The notes under the pieces: model-generated
Database searches by the model: none
What the model saw: only the letters and a program-made list of their open reading frames with translations
Told to the model about the DNA's origin: nothing
Shown: in pieces, positions 54,266 to 63,801 of the stretch
Numbering within the stretch: position 1 is the stretch's first letter
Layout of the letters: each line of letters opens with the position of its first letter
Assembly (NCBI GenBank): GCA_036567965.1
Contig: DATCTN010000026.1
Coordinates: forward strand, 186,001 to 250,000
Direction: 5' to 3'
DNA from: Candidatus Kryptoniota bacterium
GTDB lineage: Bacteria > Bacteroidota > Ignavibacteria > Kryptoniales > JAKASW01
DNA length: 64,000 nucleotides
Position numbers and translations under genes: made by a program

Positions 54266-55165
54266 ATGAAATTCATTCGCTCAATTCTCAGTCGCGGAAG
54301 GATCGTGAAAGTATCTCTCGTCATTTTGATCTTCTTTGCCGCGATCCTTTTTTCCATAAGAACCATTTATGCGCTATCGATTTTCGGCGGGCTGAATCGT
54401 GCACTTGAGTCGGCCGGATGGCAGGTCGCGGATGATGATTTCATGATGCAGCCCAGGGAAGAGATGACTTTCGAAGCCAGCTATCTCCTCTTCAAGATAG
54501 GATCTGTTAGATTTCAGGTCCTCGGAAAAGCTGACTTCAATAAAGTGCCGGCGTATCGCCTGAGAGCCTTCATCGATTCGTACAGCGGGATACCATTCGT
54601 GAACTTGCATGCCGTCTTCGAGACCTATGCAGATGCTAAGACATTTTATTGTCTTTCGACTTCGAACAGTCAGAAGCAAGGCGATAACTGGGTGTACACG
54701 AGATATGATTTTGATTATGAGAGAAAAGCGATCGAACGGGAGCAATCCGAGAACGGGAAAGTCATCAACCGTCTCGATTATCCGCTCGACAAGGGTTACA
54801 CCGACGGTCTCAGTTTCTTTTATTACTTGCGCGAAGCGAGCAAAAGGGCGGACGGCAAAAAGACGTTTCTTTATATCCCTATAGTGGTGGACACGGTGCT
54901 TTCATCGGTCGAAATGACTATCAATGAGGGGCACGAGTCGTGCAACGTAACCGCTTTTGATTTTCCCTTGGATGCTAACCGTATGTCGGGTCACATAAAC
55001 TTCAAAGGGTTCTTCGGCGTCACAGGTGATTTCACCGGATGGATGAGCACTGATTCCTCCCAAGTTCCCCTTAAGGCGGATGTCAAGGTCATTCTTGGAA
55101 GCGTAGTCGTGAAACTCAAGGATATCAAGAGAAGCAACTGGTCTCCCGTTAGGAGTGGCGAATGA
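54266..55165 (+). CDS. DUF3108 family exported protein
   Basis: A 299-residue protein with an N-terminal signal anchor (VSLVILIFFAAILFSIRTIYA) and a beta-rich domain of the DUF3108 family, seen in the LLFKIGSVRFQVLGKADF start and the DGLSFFYYLREASKR and VEMTINEGHESCNVTAF stretches. Family members are periplasmic proteins of unknown role in Bacteroidetes and Proteobacteria. It overlaps the following carbonic-anhydrase-like gene by 4 bases. The 247-base gap upstream has no promoter of the fixed-spacing kind. Confidence 0.72.
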   Translation: MKFIRSILSRGRIVKVSLVILIFFAAILFSIRTIYALSIFGGLNRALESAGWQVADDDFMMQPREEMTFEASYLLFKIGSVRFQVLGKADFNKVPAYRLRAFIDSYSGIPFVNLHAVFETYADAKTFYCLSTSNSQKQGDNWVYTRYDFDYERKAIEREQSENGKVINRLDYPLDKGYTDGLSFFYYLREASKRADGKKTFLYIPIVVDTVLSSVEMTINEGHESCNVTAFDFPLDANRMSGHINFKGFFGVTGDFTGWMSTDSSQVPLKADVKVILGSVVVKLKDIKRSNWSPVRSGE

Positions 55166-55683
55166 TATGGCTGGCCCATCTCGACAAAACTCCTCTGCTC
55201 CACGAAAGTGTGTTCGTGGCCGAGGGCGCCAGGATAATCGGCGACGTGACCATCGGAAGAGATTCAAGCGTATGGTTCAATGCGGTGATTCGCGGCGACG
55301 TGAATTATATTAGGATCGGCGAAAGGACGAATATCCAGGACAACGCTGTGATACACGTTACTTACGAAAGATTTCCGACTTTTGTAGCTTCTAATGTCAC
55401 CGTAGGACATGCCGCGGTTATCCATGGGTGCACAGTGGAGGATTATTGCCTGGTTGGTATGGGAGCAATTCTGTTGGATGGATGCAAACTCGGCGATCAT
55501 AGTCTGGTGGCAGCCGGATCACTTGTTCGAGAAGGTTTCGTGGTGCCGCCGAGAAGCCTGGTGGCCGGGGTCCCCGCAAGAGTGGTTCGGGAGTTGACCA
55601 GCGATGAGTACGATCGACTCGCGCGGTCGGCCCAGCATTATGTGGATTATGTAGCTAACTACAGAAAGCAGGAGACCAAATGA
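55162..55683 (+). CDS. Gamma-carbonic-anhydrase-like hexapeptide-repeat protein
   Basis: A 173-residue left-handed beta-helix protein of the YrdA/PaaY/gamma-carbonic-anhydrase group. Hexapeptide repeats run through ARIIGDVTIGRDSSVWFNAV, IRGDVNYIRIGERTNIQDN and IHGCTVEDYCLVGMGAILLDG. Three histidines at the metal positions are present (VIHVT, VGHAAVIH). Family enzymes hydrate carbon dioxide or hydrolyse acyl-CoA in some cases, and many have no proven activity. It begins inside the end of the DUF3108 gene. Confidence 0.86.
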   Translation: MIWLAHLDKTPLLHESVFVAEGARIIGDVTIGRDSSVWFNAVIRGDVNYIRIGERTNIQDNAVIHVTYERFPTFVASNVTVGHAAVIHGCTVEDYCLVGMGAILLDGCKLGDHSLVAAGSLVREGFVVPPRSLVAGVPARVVRELTSDEYDRLARSAQHYVDYVANYRKQETK

Positions 55684-55699
55684 TACGAGGGGGGCGTCG

Positions 55700-56596
55700 A
55701 TGAAAGTGAAATTCTGGGGCGTTCGTGGCTCGATCGCGACACCCGGCAAGTCCACGATGCGATACGGCGGCAATACTTCTTGCACCGAAGTCCATCTCGA
55801 CAACGGGAACCTATTGATATTGGATGCCGGAACCGGAATCAGAAATCTTGGCAACAAACTTGTCGCGGGAAAAAAGAAAGTCCGCGCCTACATCATGATC
55901 ACACATCCTCACTGGGACCATATCCAGGGATTCCCATTCTTCAGACCCGCGTTTATTGAGGGAAACGAGATCACAATAGTGGGCCCGGAGGCAAACGGAG
56001 TGAAACTCGACGAGATCATTTCTGAACAGATGAATAAAATTTATTTCCCCGTGAAACTTTCGGAGCTCGACGCCAAAATCAATTTTATTCCGCTTGGTGA
56101 AGGATCTATAAATGCGCTCGGCGCGACAGTGGAAACCATTTACGTCAATCACCCGGGCTTCACGGTAGGATACAAAATAACTTTCAGGAACAAGACGCTC
56201 GCATACATCAGTGACAACGAACCGTACAGCAGAGAGACAGCGCACTACTTCACGAACAATGAGCTGAGGGTGCTGAAGCTGTTTGAAAATTATCCCGGCG
56301 ACCCCAACCGTCGCACCATCGATTTCATCAAAGGCGCTGATGTCCTGATTCACGACTCGACATATACACCCGAACAATACCGAGATCATATTGGCTGGGG
56401 TCACTCGGATTACCTCTTCACGTTAAAGGTCGCCGCCCAAGCAGGAGTTAAGAAACTTTTTCTCTTTCATTACGACCCTTCTTTGAATGATAAGTCCGTG
56501 GACAAAATTCTTGACCGCTGCAAAGCCGAGATCAGGAAGAAAAAGTATGACCTCGAAATCCATGGTGCCCGAGAAGGTTTGGAGTTCAAAATCTAA
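55700..56596 (+). CDS. Metallo-beta-lactamase-fold hydrolase, PhnP/RNase Z-like
   Basis: A 298-residue cytosolic metallohydrolase beginning KVKFWGVRGSIATPG, with MRYGGNTSCTEVHL, LLILDAGTGI, the metal motif THPHWDHIQGFPFF, AYISDNEP, and HDSTYTPEQYRDHIGWGHS and FHYDPSLND at the C-terminal metal positions. These belong to the group annotated as phosphoribosyl-1,2-cyclic-phosphate-phosphodiesterase-like; the substrate is unknown. GAGGGGGGCG precedes ATG 55700. Seventeen bases separate it from the carbonic-anhydrase-like gene. Confidence 0.85.
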   Translation: MKVKFWGVRGSIATPGKSTMRYGGNTSCTEVHLDNGNLLILDAGTGIRNLGNKLVAGKKKVRAYIMITHPHWDHIQGFPFFRPAFIEGNEITIVGPEANGVKLDEIISEQMNKIYFPVKLSELDAKINFIPLGEGSINALGATVETIYVNHPGFTVGYKITFRNKTLAYISDNEPYSRETAHYFTNNELRVLKLFENYPGDPNRRTIDFIKGADVLIHDSTYTPEQYRDHIGWGHSDYLFTLKVAAQAGVKKLFLFHYDPSLNDKSVDKILDRCKAEIRKKKYDLEIHGAREGLEFKI

Positions 56597-56697
56597 TCCT
56601 CTAAACCCTCGGCACAGTCTCCGCATCTAATCTTCGCGTGAAGGACCAAAGGCTCTGGTGTGTGAGCGTTGTACAACGAAACCGGAACTTTGAAATC

Positions 56698-56726
56698 TTG
56701 AATTTAGTTGGAAACATTGATATGTT
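56698..56726 (+). promoter_or_regulatory. Promoter TTG-N20-TATGTT for the peptidase-propeller-barrel gene
   Basis: TTG at 56698-56700, 20 bases, TATGTTCC from 56721. It lies inside the upstream open frame and before ATG 56752, supporting that ATG as the start. Confidence 0.6.
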
Positions 56727-56751
56727 CCCTCAGAAAGAGGCATCTGCCGCA

Positions 56752-59700
56752 ATGAAAAAACTCTTCTTCCTCGCATTTCTTCTCCTTTCCGGCGTCGCCC
56801 TCGGGCAGACAGACGAATTCGGACAGAACAAGGTTCAGTATCGCAATTTCGACTGGTACTTTATTCAATCGAAGCATTTCGATATTTACTTTTACCCAAG
56901 CGAATACTACCTGGCTGAATTTACCGCGAACGCGGCCGAGGCGGCATATTCATCCATCAGCGCGCATTTTCATTATGACATCACGAACAGGGTGCCGATA
57001 GTCGTCTACGATTCGCACAATGATTGGCAGCAGACCAACGTTGTGTCTGAGTATCTCGATGAGGGAGTCGGCGGCGTGACCGAGATGTTTAAAAACCGCG
57101 TGGTTGTCCCGTTCGAGGGCAATTACCAGTTGTTCAGGCACGTCATTCACCACGAGCTGGTCCATGCGGTCGTCAACGATATGTTTTACGGCGGGTCGGT
57201 CCAGTCGATGATTGCGAATAACATCACTCTCCAGCTTCCGATGTGGTTCAACGAGGGACTTGCCGAATACGAATCTCTAGGCTGGGATATAAATTCAGAC
57301 ATGTTCATGCTTGACGCGACGGTAAACGAGTACCTTGTTCCGATCGACGAACTGTACGGATATTTCGCGTATCGAGGCGGACAATCTGTTTGGTACTACA
57401 TCGCGAGCAAATATGGCGACGAGAAGATCGCCGAAATCCTGAGCCGCATCAGGACTACCCGAAGCGTCGAACAGGGCTTCAAGAGCGCACTCGGAATATC
57501 GATAAAAGAACTTTCGAAACGGTGGGACTACGAGGAGAAAGTCCTATACTGGCCCGAAGTCGCTCAGAGGAAGAGACCGGAGGATATTGCCAAAAGGCTC
57601 ACCGACCACAAAGACATGGGCGATTTCTACAACACGAGTCCAGCTATCTCTCCCCAGGGAGACAAGATCGCGTTCATTTCGGACCGCGACCTGTACATGA
57701 GCATTTATCTTATGAACGCGACGGATGGAAAGATCATCAAAACATTGGTCGGGGGACAGGCATCAAAGAGTTTCGAGGAACTTCATCTGCTTACTCCGGG
57801 TATCACCTGGTCGCCCGATGGAAAGAAGATCGCGATCGCGGTAAAGAGCGGCGACCACGACGCAATATATCTCATCGATGTTCAATCCGGCCAGGAAGAT
57901 GAGCTGCATTTTGACCAGCTGGACGGACTTTTCTCCGTTTCCTGGTCGCCTGACGGCAGCAGAATCGCTTTCGTTGGCGACAAAGCCGACCAGTCGGACA
58001 TCTTTATTTACGACCTCCACAATAAAGTCCTGGAGAACATGACGGACGACATATTCAGCGATTCCGATCCATCATGGTCGCCGGACGGGAACAAGATTTA
58101 CTTTGTCAGCGACCGGGGCGATTACCTTTCGAAAGGTGATATTCCAAAGAACTTCAAGATATGGAACTACGACTTCCAGCAGGCTCATATCTATTCGCTC
58201 GACGTGGCCACCAAGCGCATCGAACGCGTCACAAAAACCGGAATGGGTGAGGAGACTTATCCCGTCGCGGCACCTGACGGAAAGCATCTTTACTATGTCT
58301 CCGACAGAACCGGCATTGCTAATCTGTACTGCATGGATCTGGCTACCGGAGAAAGCAGTCCCGTAACGAACTCCATAAGCGGCATCTACCAATTCTCAAT
58401 TTCGAAGGACGGTTCCAAGCTGGCTTTTTCATCTCTGCAAAACGGCGGGTTCGACATTTTCCTGATGAGATCGCCCGGCGATCATCTTCTGAAAGCCGAT
58501 CAGGTCACGCCAACCGTGTACATCAAGCAAAAGGAGGACGAGCTTGCCGCTGAAAGGAAAGCAAGTGAGTCAGGCGCGAAGACTGCGGCCGTGCCGTCAC
58601 AACCAGTGGACACTACACAAGTGAAGGACCTTTACGGGAAAGAAGTCCAGGTCGATCTCAGCAACTACGTGTTCAACAGGAGTACGAGCAGCGACAGTCT
58701 GTTCGCAACGCCGAACTTCAACGACAACTTCAACATAAAGAACAATATAGACAGCGCCGGCAATTATCTCGCCCAGAAATACAAAGTCAATTTCACGCCG
58801 GACATAATCTACGGCAATGCCGGTTACAACACTTTCTTCGGCGTACAGGGAAGTACCGTGATGGCGTTCAGCGACATGCTTGGAAACCACCAGCTCTATC
58901 TCCTGGCGGATCTTCTGGTCGATCTCAAGAACAGCGATTACGCAATCGAGTACGACAACCTGGCCTCAAGAATAAATTACTCGCTCTTGGGTCAGCACGT
59001 GGCCCGGTTCCTCTATCTCACATCTTCGATAACTGGAAACTACGACATCTACAGGTTCCAGAGCTACGGTATTTCCATGAGCACCGCTTATCCGCTCGAC
59101 AAGTTTAACAGGTTCGAAGGATCTCTTTCGTGGGTGAACCTAACGCGCGAGAATCTCGACGAAACAGACGAGCCGACACAGGACAGGTCGTTGTTCGTTC
59201 CGTCAGTAAGGTACGTGCATGACAATTCTTTCTTCGGATACATTGCGCCAATCAACGGTTCGAGATACTACATATCGCTGTACGGCACTCCGAAATTGAA
59301 TGACCAGGGAATAAGTTTCGTGACGGGGATAGTGGACTATCGCGACTACGTGAAACTCTTCAGCACATTTTACACTTTCGTATGGAGAGTGTTCGCGGGA
59401 ACTTCAACCGGAGCAAATCCACAGACATTCTTCATCGGCGGAACTGAAAACTGGATCAACGCAAGATTTGACGGCGACTTCATACCGATAAAAAATGCGG
59501 AAGACCTTCAATTCCTGACTCCGGTCGTGCCGATGCGCGGGTTCGACTATAACGCGAAATTCGGGAACACGTTTGCCCTCATAAATATGGAATTCAGATT
59601 TCCGATGTTCGGATTCCTTTCGGCAGGACCGATCCCGCTATTCGAGAATTTATTCGGAAATACATTCCTCGATGTCGGCTCGGCATGGGGTTGGAACCCT

Positions 59701-59925
59701 TATCCGGGATACGCTCAGAATGTTCCCGCCGTGTATCAGAAATTCCAGGCGTTCGACCACAATTCTAATGGCAGTCTCGAGACTCGCGACCTCCTTGTGG
59801 GCACCGGCTTTGGCGCGAGGATGATTATACTCTATTTCCTCGTCAGGCTCGATATCGGTTGGAGTTTCAACCTGCAGGACTTCTCACCGCCGCACTACTA
59901 TTTCTCTCTCGGCTACGATTTCTAA
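56752..59925 (+). CDS. Secreted/outer-membrane protein: peptidase MA-like domain, TolB-type propeller, C-terminal barrel
   Basis: A 1057-residue protein with a signal peptide (MKKLFFLAFLLLSGVALG). Residues about 30-280 form a zinc-peptidase-like domain: HHELVHAVV with His134-Glu135-x2-His138 and NEGLAEYES with Glu168 are gluzincin metal motifs of the peptidase MA group. Residues about 290-620 are WD40/TolB-type propeller blades with repeated SPDGKKIA, SPDGSRIAFVGD and SPDGNKIYFVSD. After a linker, residues about 690-1057 look like an outer-membrane barrel, ending in an aromatic residue (YYFSLGYDF). It could be a surface-displayed protease or assembly factor. The frame extends to 56638 without a signal peptide, so ATG 56752 is preferred. 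Confidence 0.85.
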   Translation: MKKLFFLAFLLLSGVALGQTDEFGQNKVQYRNFDWYFIQSKHFDIYFYPSEYYLAEFTANAAEAAYSSISAHFHYDITNRVPIVVYDSHNDWQQTNVVSEYLDEGVGGVTEMFKNRVVVPFEGNYQLFRHVIHHELVHAVVNDMFYGGSVQSMIANNITLQLPMWFNEGLAEYESLGWDINSDMFMLDATVNEYLVPIDELYGYFAYRGGQSVWYYIASKYGDEKIAEILSRIRTTRSVEQGFKSALGISIKELSKRWDYEEKVLYWPEVAQRKRPEDIAKRLTDHKDMGDFYNTSPAISPQGDKIAFISDRDLYMSIYLMNATDGKIIKTLVGGQASKSFEELHLLTPGITWSPDGKKIAIAVKSGDHDAIYLIDVQSGQEDELHFDQLDGLFSVSWSPDGSRIAFVGDKADQSDIFIYDLHNKVLENMTDDIFSDSDPSWSPDGNKIYFVSDRGDYLSKGDIPKNFKIWNYDFQQAHIYSLDVATKRIERVTKTGMGEETYPVAAPDGKHLYYVSDRTGIANLYCMDLATGESSPVTNSISGIYQFSISKDGSKLAFSSLQNGGFDIFLMRSPGDHLLKADQVTPTVYIKQKEDELAAERKASESGAKTAAVPSQPVDTTQVKDLYGKEVQVDLSNYVFNRSTSSDSLFATPNFNDNFNIKNNIDSAGNYLAQKYKVNFTPDIIYGNAGYNTFFGVQGSTVMAFSDMLGNHQLYLLADLLVDLKNSDYAIEYDNLASRINYSLLGQHVARFLYLTSSITGNYDIYRFQSYGISMSTAYPLDKFNRFEGSLSWVNLTRENLDETDEPTQDRSLFVPSVRYVHDNSFFGYIAPINGSRYYISLYGTPKLNDQGISFVTGIVDYRDYVKLFSTFYTFVWRVFAGTSTGANPQTFFIGGTENWINARFDGDFIPIKNAEDLQFLTPVVPMRGFDYNAKFGNTFALINMEFRFPMFGFLSAGPIPLFENLFGNTFLDVGSAWGWNPYPGYAQNVPAVYQKFQAFDHNSNGSLETRDLLVGTGFGARMIILYFLVRLDIGWSFNLQDFSPPHYYFSLGYDF

Positions 59926-60112
59926 GAAATCGCGCAGTCGACAAACTAAAAAGAACCCGATGAGGGGCGCAGACTGCTGGATAAAACCCGGCCGGTTGAT
60001 GAACTCGAGCAATCCCGCGGGACGGGAATTTCAATTGGCCTATCTGCGGTAAGATTATCCGACCCGATGCGAGAAGGCGGACCCGACCGCATCAACTTTG
60101 GACTGTCCTGAG

Positions 60113-60868
60113 TTATTGGCCCGGCAGCGGCACCTGCTTGAAGTTGAATCTTATCGTTGTCGTGTCGATCGGTACGACGAGTGTCATTTTGGTCAAGTCC
60201 ATATCTACTGGGAATGAAATTCTTCCTCCGACAGCGGTATTCGGAAAAAGAGTAGTCTTTCTAAGCGTGGCATTTGCCCAAAAATCCCTTTGGTCACTCA
60301 GCGTATTCAACTTGGAATCGTAGTCTGCTTCATTCTGCATTTGTGATTCTGCGCGTGATCTCCTGAGATCTTCTTCGTTCTGCTGCTGCTCGTCCGTTTT
60401 ATTCTGCCCGATAGTCGCGACATCCCCGACCAGTTGAAGAAGCGCGCTCGCAGCATTCAGGCCGCTTTGAGTCGCATATGTCGCGTTTGCCTGCGCGACT
60501 TGTTTGTTTATGCTCATCAGCTGGCTCTCCGGGTCGAGTGCATAAACAGTGTCGAGTCTTTCCAGCTCTTCGCCAGAAAATGGGTCGTCTACTTGTGCGA
60601 GGCCGGTATAATAGAATTTTTCGGGCGCCACCAGGAAATTGCGTGAACTCTCATTGCCCACAACCATGTAGAAAGTCACGGTTCTCTGGATTTCATTTTC
60701 AAAAGCAACTGAAACTGTTATACTGTCGCTTGTTGCCGCCTGAAATTGCTTTCCGGAATACCACGTGGTGCTGTCAGCAAGCGGCTCATCGCGAAAGAGT
60801 CGTTCCGGCTCAACACAACCAGCAAAGCTCACCAATCCTAGAATTGCCACGACACATGCTCGCTTCAT
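60113..60868 (-). CDS. Hypothetical lipoprotein
   Basis: A 251-residue protein with a lipoprotein signal (VAILGLVSFAGC, lipidated Cys18). The N-terminal half is beta-rich. Residues about 120-200 are polar and probably helical, with many Gln, Asn and Glu (DEQQQNEEDLRRSRAESQMQ). The C-terminal part resembles a small beta domain (RISFPVDMDLTKMTLVVPI). I recognise no family. It stands 59 bases downstream of the Rossmann-fold gene on the same strand. Confidence 0.62.
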   Translation of the reverse strand: MKRACVVAILGLVSFAGCVEPERLFRDEPLADSTTWYSGKQFQAATSDSITVSVAFENEIQRTVTFYMVVGNESSRNFLVAPEKFYYTGLAQVDDPFSGEELERLDTVYALDPESQLMSINKQVAQANATYATQSGLNAASALLQLVGDVATIGQNKTDEQQQNEEDLRRSRAESQMQNEADYDSKLNTLSDQRDFWANATLRKTTLFPNTAVGGRISFPVDMDLTKMTLVVPIDTTTIRFNFKQVPLPGQ

Positions 60869-60927
60869 ACACCCTCCGCTGTTTCATACTAAGACGCATC
60901 AACTCGCCTTGGGTTCAATCAGCGCGC

Positions 60928-61602
60928 TCAGTTCTCCGCCGCGTCCGACGATCCCGCCAGGTGTGTAATGTCCCTGTTCTCAAGAATCTTTTTCGAATGT
61001 CCCGTGTCTGCGGAACGGATCATTGCAAGTGCAAGATCATCTAGAGTGCAAACGTAGGCGGGGAAAAGCGCTCTCAACATTGGATACACATGTCCTAGGA
61101 TCACCGAGACTTTGTAAGCTTTCTTCGATCCGCGAATGGGTTTGATAAACCCCGGTCTGAACATGTACGCATCCTTGAAAGGCAGTTTCAAGAGATCGTT
61201 CTCGGTCTTTCCTTTGACTCTCGCCCACATGAGTCTCCCTTTTTCAGTGGTTCCCGCACCTGACACATAACAAAATGTCATGTCGGGATTCAATCTCGAC
61301 AACGTCTTAGCCGCCGCCATTGTGAGGTCATACGTAATGTGCCTGTAAAATTCTTCGGTTTTGCCCACCGATGAAATGCCCAGACAAAAGAAACACGCAT
61401 TGTGACCTTTGAGCTCGCTCTCGATTCCGGAAAAGTCGAAGAAATCACTGTGAATGATTTCCCTGAGCTTCGGGTCAGTGACGCCGCATGGATTTCTCCC
61501 GACGACCAGAACCGATTCTACATCCGGGTGATTTAAACTGACGTGAAGCACGCCTTCTCCCACCATTCCTGTAGCGCCGAAGATGATCGGTCGTATGCTC
61601 AT
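60928..61602 (-). CDS. NAD(P)-binding Rossmann-fold protein, HTATIP2/YwnB-like
   Basis: A 224-residue atypical short-chain dehydrogenase-type protein. The dinucleotide motif IIFGATGMVGEGVL is at the N-terminus, followed by VESVLVVGRNP, HNACFFCLGISS, FCYVSGAGT in the catalytic-serine region and FRPGFIKPIRGS. It resembles the HTATIP2/TIP30-like and YwnB-like epimerase-related proteins. A Tyr-x3-Lys is not in the classical place, so catalysis is uncertain. No pathway context. Confidence 0.75.
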   Translation of the reverse strand: MSIRPIIFGATGMVGEGVLHVSLNHPDVESVLVVGRNPCGVTDPKLREIIHSDFFDFSGIESELKGHNACFFCLGISSVGKTEEFYRHITYDLTMAAAKTLSRLNPDMTFCYVSGAGTTEKGRLMWARVKGKTENDLLKLPFKDAYMFRPGFIKPIRGSKKAYKVSVILGHVYPMLRALFPAYVCTLDDLALAMIRSADTGHSKKILENRDITHLAGSSDAAEN

Positions 61603-61752
61603 AGTGCCTCTGATTTTATTTTCCAGATAATATAACAGCGAGGAGGTACTCTTCTAGAATGATTTCAAATCTTCTTGCGAGAATGGAATTTTGCCGAGAG
61701 TGCAGCTCAGAAGTCCGGAACGGTGACCTGAATCCCTGTATGAATTCTTAGA

Positions 61753-61781
61753 TTGAAAAATGGAAATTGTAGTTCTAAATT
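61753..61781 (+). promoter_or_regulatory. Promoter TTG-N20-TAAATT for the lipoprotein at 61817
   Basis: TTG at 61753-61755, 20 bases, TAAATT from 61776. The lipoprotein start at 61817 lies 35 bases downstream with AAAGGGGAC just before it. Confidence 0.6.
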
Positions 61782-61816
61782 ATTCCAGTGTCAGAATTGG
61801 AATAAAGGGGACTGTT

Positions 61817-62941
61817 ATGGGCAACTCGAAGCTGTCGTTTGTCGTCATGATCATTTCGATTACTCTTGCCGGATGCGGCGGATCGGAAGTTCTTCTTAGA
61901 CCGAACTATTCAGTCAAGGAAATTGTCGACCACAAAGTGACCGATGTAAGCGTAAAGATTACAAAAGTGATCGACCGCAGAAAATCTGATCCCAGGACCG
62001 TCGGAACTGCACGGGTCGGAATGATGAATACTCTAGTCCCTTATCATCTTTCGGTTCCTCTTCCTGAATTCGTAAAGGGTATTTACGACTCTTTGTTCGT
62101 CGACTCGGTAGGACCCACAATACACGCTGCTGTGTACATCGACTCATTCAGAGTCAGGGAAGAACAATCTTTATTTAATGAGACAGGAGTAATGAACGCG
62201 AGAATCTATTTTGGAATTCCGGTCTCGCGCGACTCGGTTGTTTACATTGAGACTTCGTCGGAACAAAGAGCACATTCAGGCATAGATGTCACAGACATGC
62301 TGGAGCCGCTCATATACAAGTCCACCGTAGATTGCGCGCTTCAATTTGCAGATCACGTTCGGTTAACGGGAAGGGCCTCACTGCTCGCGTCCTGTGACTC
62401 GAGCACGTCAGCCATTGTCGAGAATTCAACGCTCCCTCCTTCAAACGCTGTAGAGGTCGGATGGAAGCGACCGCCTTTCCGGTTACACTCAGATGCAGGA
62501 TTCTCCTACGGAGCAGGGGGAAAAATCACGAGCGATGTCCGGCTCTTCTGGAACATGATGACGCAGAAGGACAGCAGCAGTATCATGATGGGGTATGGGC
62601 TCAATCTCGATATCCTCAATGTCACAAATCAGAGCGCGATGATAAAAGGGTCCATCGTCGGCTTCGGCGGGAACTACGTGTTCCGGGCGTTGCTCAGCGG
62701 CAGAAAAGTCTCTCCGTTCATCGGGCTTGAAGGTACGCTAATATTCGGGAATGAGAGCATCGACTACGGAACTTCGACCGAAACTTCATTTTTCTTCGGA
62801 CCGTTACTGAGACAGACAATCGGTATTTCTATCAACAGGCAGTTCTTTATCGAGGCAGGAATTTTTGAAATCGTTTTGGCCGGTTCCGAGATGCTGCCGA
62901 ATGACGTCGGCTTTAACGCGGGGATGTCGTTCGGGATTTGA
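61817..62941 (+). CDS. Hypothetical lipoprotein with beta-barrel-like C-terminus
   Basis: A 374-residue protein whose lipoprotein signal (MGNSKLSFVVMIISITLAGC) fixes the start at ATG 61817; the frame reaches 61760 but would bury the signal. Residues about 20-190 form a mixed domain with SVKITKVIDRRKSDPRTVG, similar in style to envelope lipoproteins of unknown function. Residues about 210-374 alternate as in a small outer-membrane barrel (DAGFSYGAGGKITSDVRLFW, GFGGNYVFRALLSGRK), ending GFNAGMSFGI. Function unknown. It is convergent with the ABC ATPase gene, 5 bases apart. Confidence 0.65.
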   Translation: MGNSKLSFVVMIISITLAGCGGSEVLLRPNYSVKEIVDHKVTDVSVKITKVIDRRKSDPRTVGTARVGMMNTLVPYHLSVPLPEFVKGIYDSLFVDSVGPTIHAAVYIDSFRVREEQSLFNETGVMNARIYFGIPVSRDSVVYIETSSEQRAHSGIDVTDMLEPLIYKSTVDCALQFADHVRLTGRASLLASCDSSTSAIVENSTLPPSNAVEVGWKRPPFRLHSDAGFSYGAGGKITSDVRLFWNMMTQKDSSSIMMGYGLNLDILNVTNQSAMIKGSIVGFGGNYVFRALLSGRKVSPFIGLEGTLIFGNESIDYGTSTETSFFFGPLLRQTIGISINRQFFIEAGIFEIVLAGSEMLPNDVGFNAGMSFGI

Positions 62942-62946
62942 TCGAT

Positions 62947-63801
62947 CTATCCTGGCAGCCGGTCGGTTGGCGGCGCCGGATTGTCCGACCTCCGTGTGGA
63001 GTTGACCGTGTTGACGAAATACCTTCCGTTGGCTCGTTTGACGCTCACAGCCATTCCGTAGAATTCGGAAAGATTCGACCCCGTTATGACGGATTCGGAG
63101 ACTCCTGCAGAATGGACGCGCCCGTCCCTGAGAAGCAGAGAATGCCTGAACACCGGCAGAATCTCCTCGATATGATGCGACACGTAGATCAGTGTGACGT
63201 CGGCCTGGCCAATTGCCATCGATTCAACTGTAGAGAGAAAGTTCTCTCTCGCAATGAAATCCAGCCCGGTGCAGGGCTCATCAAGAATAAGGAGACTGGG
63301 CGAGCTCATCATTGCTCTCGCCAAAAGAACTTTCTGCTTCTCACCCTGAGAAAGGGTGAGGTATTTTCTTTTTTGTAGTTCGACACACCGGAACATTTCA
63401 AGGAGATCGCCGGCCATTGCGAGATCGCTTTTTGCCGGTTGATCGTACAGGCCGATGCTTGCGAACTTTCCGCTGAGGACAATTTCTTCTACGCTGTCGT
63501 TCTCATAGAGATTTTCCTGGAGCGAAGAGCTCACCCAACCGATCGACTTCCGCATCTCGCGCAGGTCTGACGAGCCGAATTTTCTTCCGAGGACTCTCAC
63601 CTCACCGCTCGACGGGTAAATATATCCGTTGATCATGTTCAGGAGAGTCGTCTTCCCCGAACCGTTTAGCCCGATTACTGCCCAGTGTTCTCCTCGATTG
63701 ACTTTCCAGTTAATATCATAAAGGATTGAAGCGCCGTTCACTCTCCATGAGACGCGGCTCAATTCTATTGCAAACTCTTTCGGGATTCTCACTTTGTCCA
63801 A
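62947..63801 (-). CDS. ABC transporter ATP-binding protein, YlmA/ModF-like
   Basis: A 284-residue ATPase with Walker A GLNGSGKTT, a Q-loop around GWVSSSLQENL, the signature LSQGEKQKVLLARAMM, Walker B LLILDEPCTGLD and the H-loop histidine in VSHHIEEI. The GEHWAVIGLNGSGKTTLL spelling and EEILPVFRHSLLLRDG match the YlmA/photorepair type of orphan ATPases. No permease gene is adjacent. The frame begins with TTG 63801, or GTG 63792; there is no ATG or ribosome-binding site nearby, so the exact start is uncertain. Confidence 0.85.
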   Translation of the reverse strand: MDKVRIPKEFAIELSRVSWRVNGASILYDINWKVNRGEHWAVIGLNGSGKTTLLNMINGYIYPSSGEVRVLGRKFGSSDLREMRKSIGWVSSSLQENLYENDSVEEIVLSGKFASIGLYDQPAKSDLAMAGDLLEMFRCVELQKRKYLTLSQGEKQKVLLARAMMSSPSLLILDEPCTGLDFIARENFLSTVESMAIGQADVTLIYVSHHIEEILPVFRHSLLLRDGRVHSAGVSESVITGSNLSEFYGMAVSVKRANGRYFVNTVNSTRRSDNPAPPTDRLPG

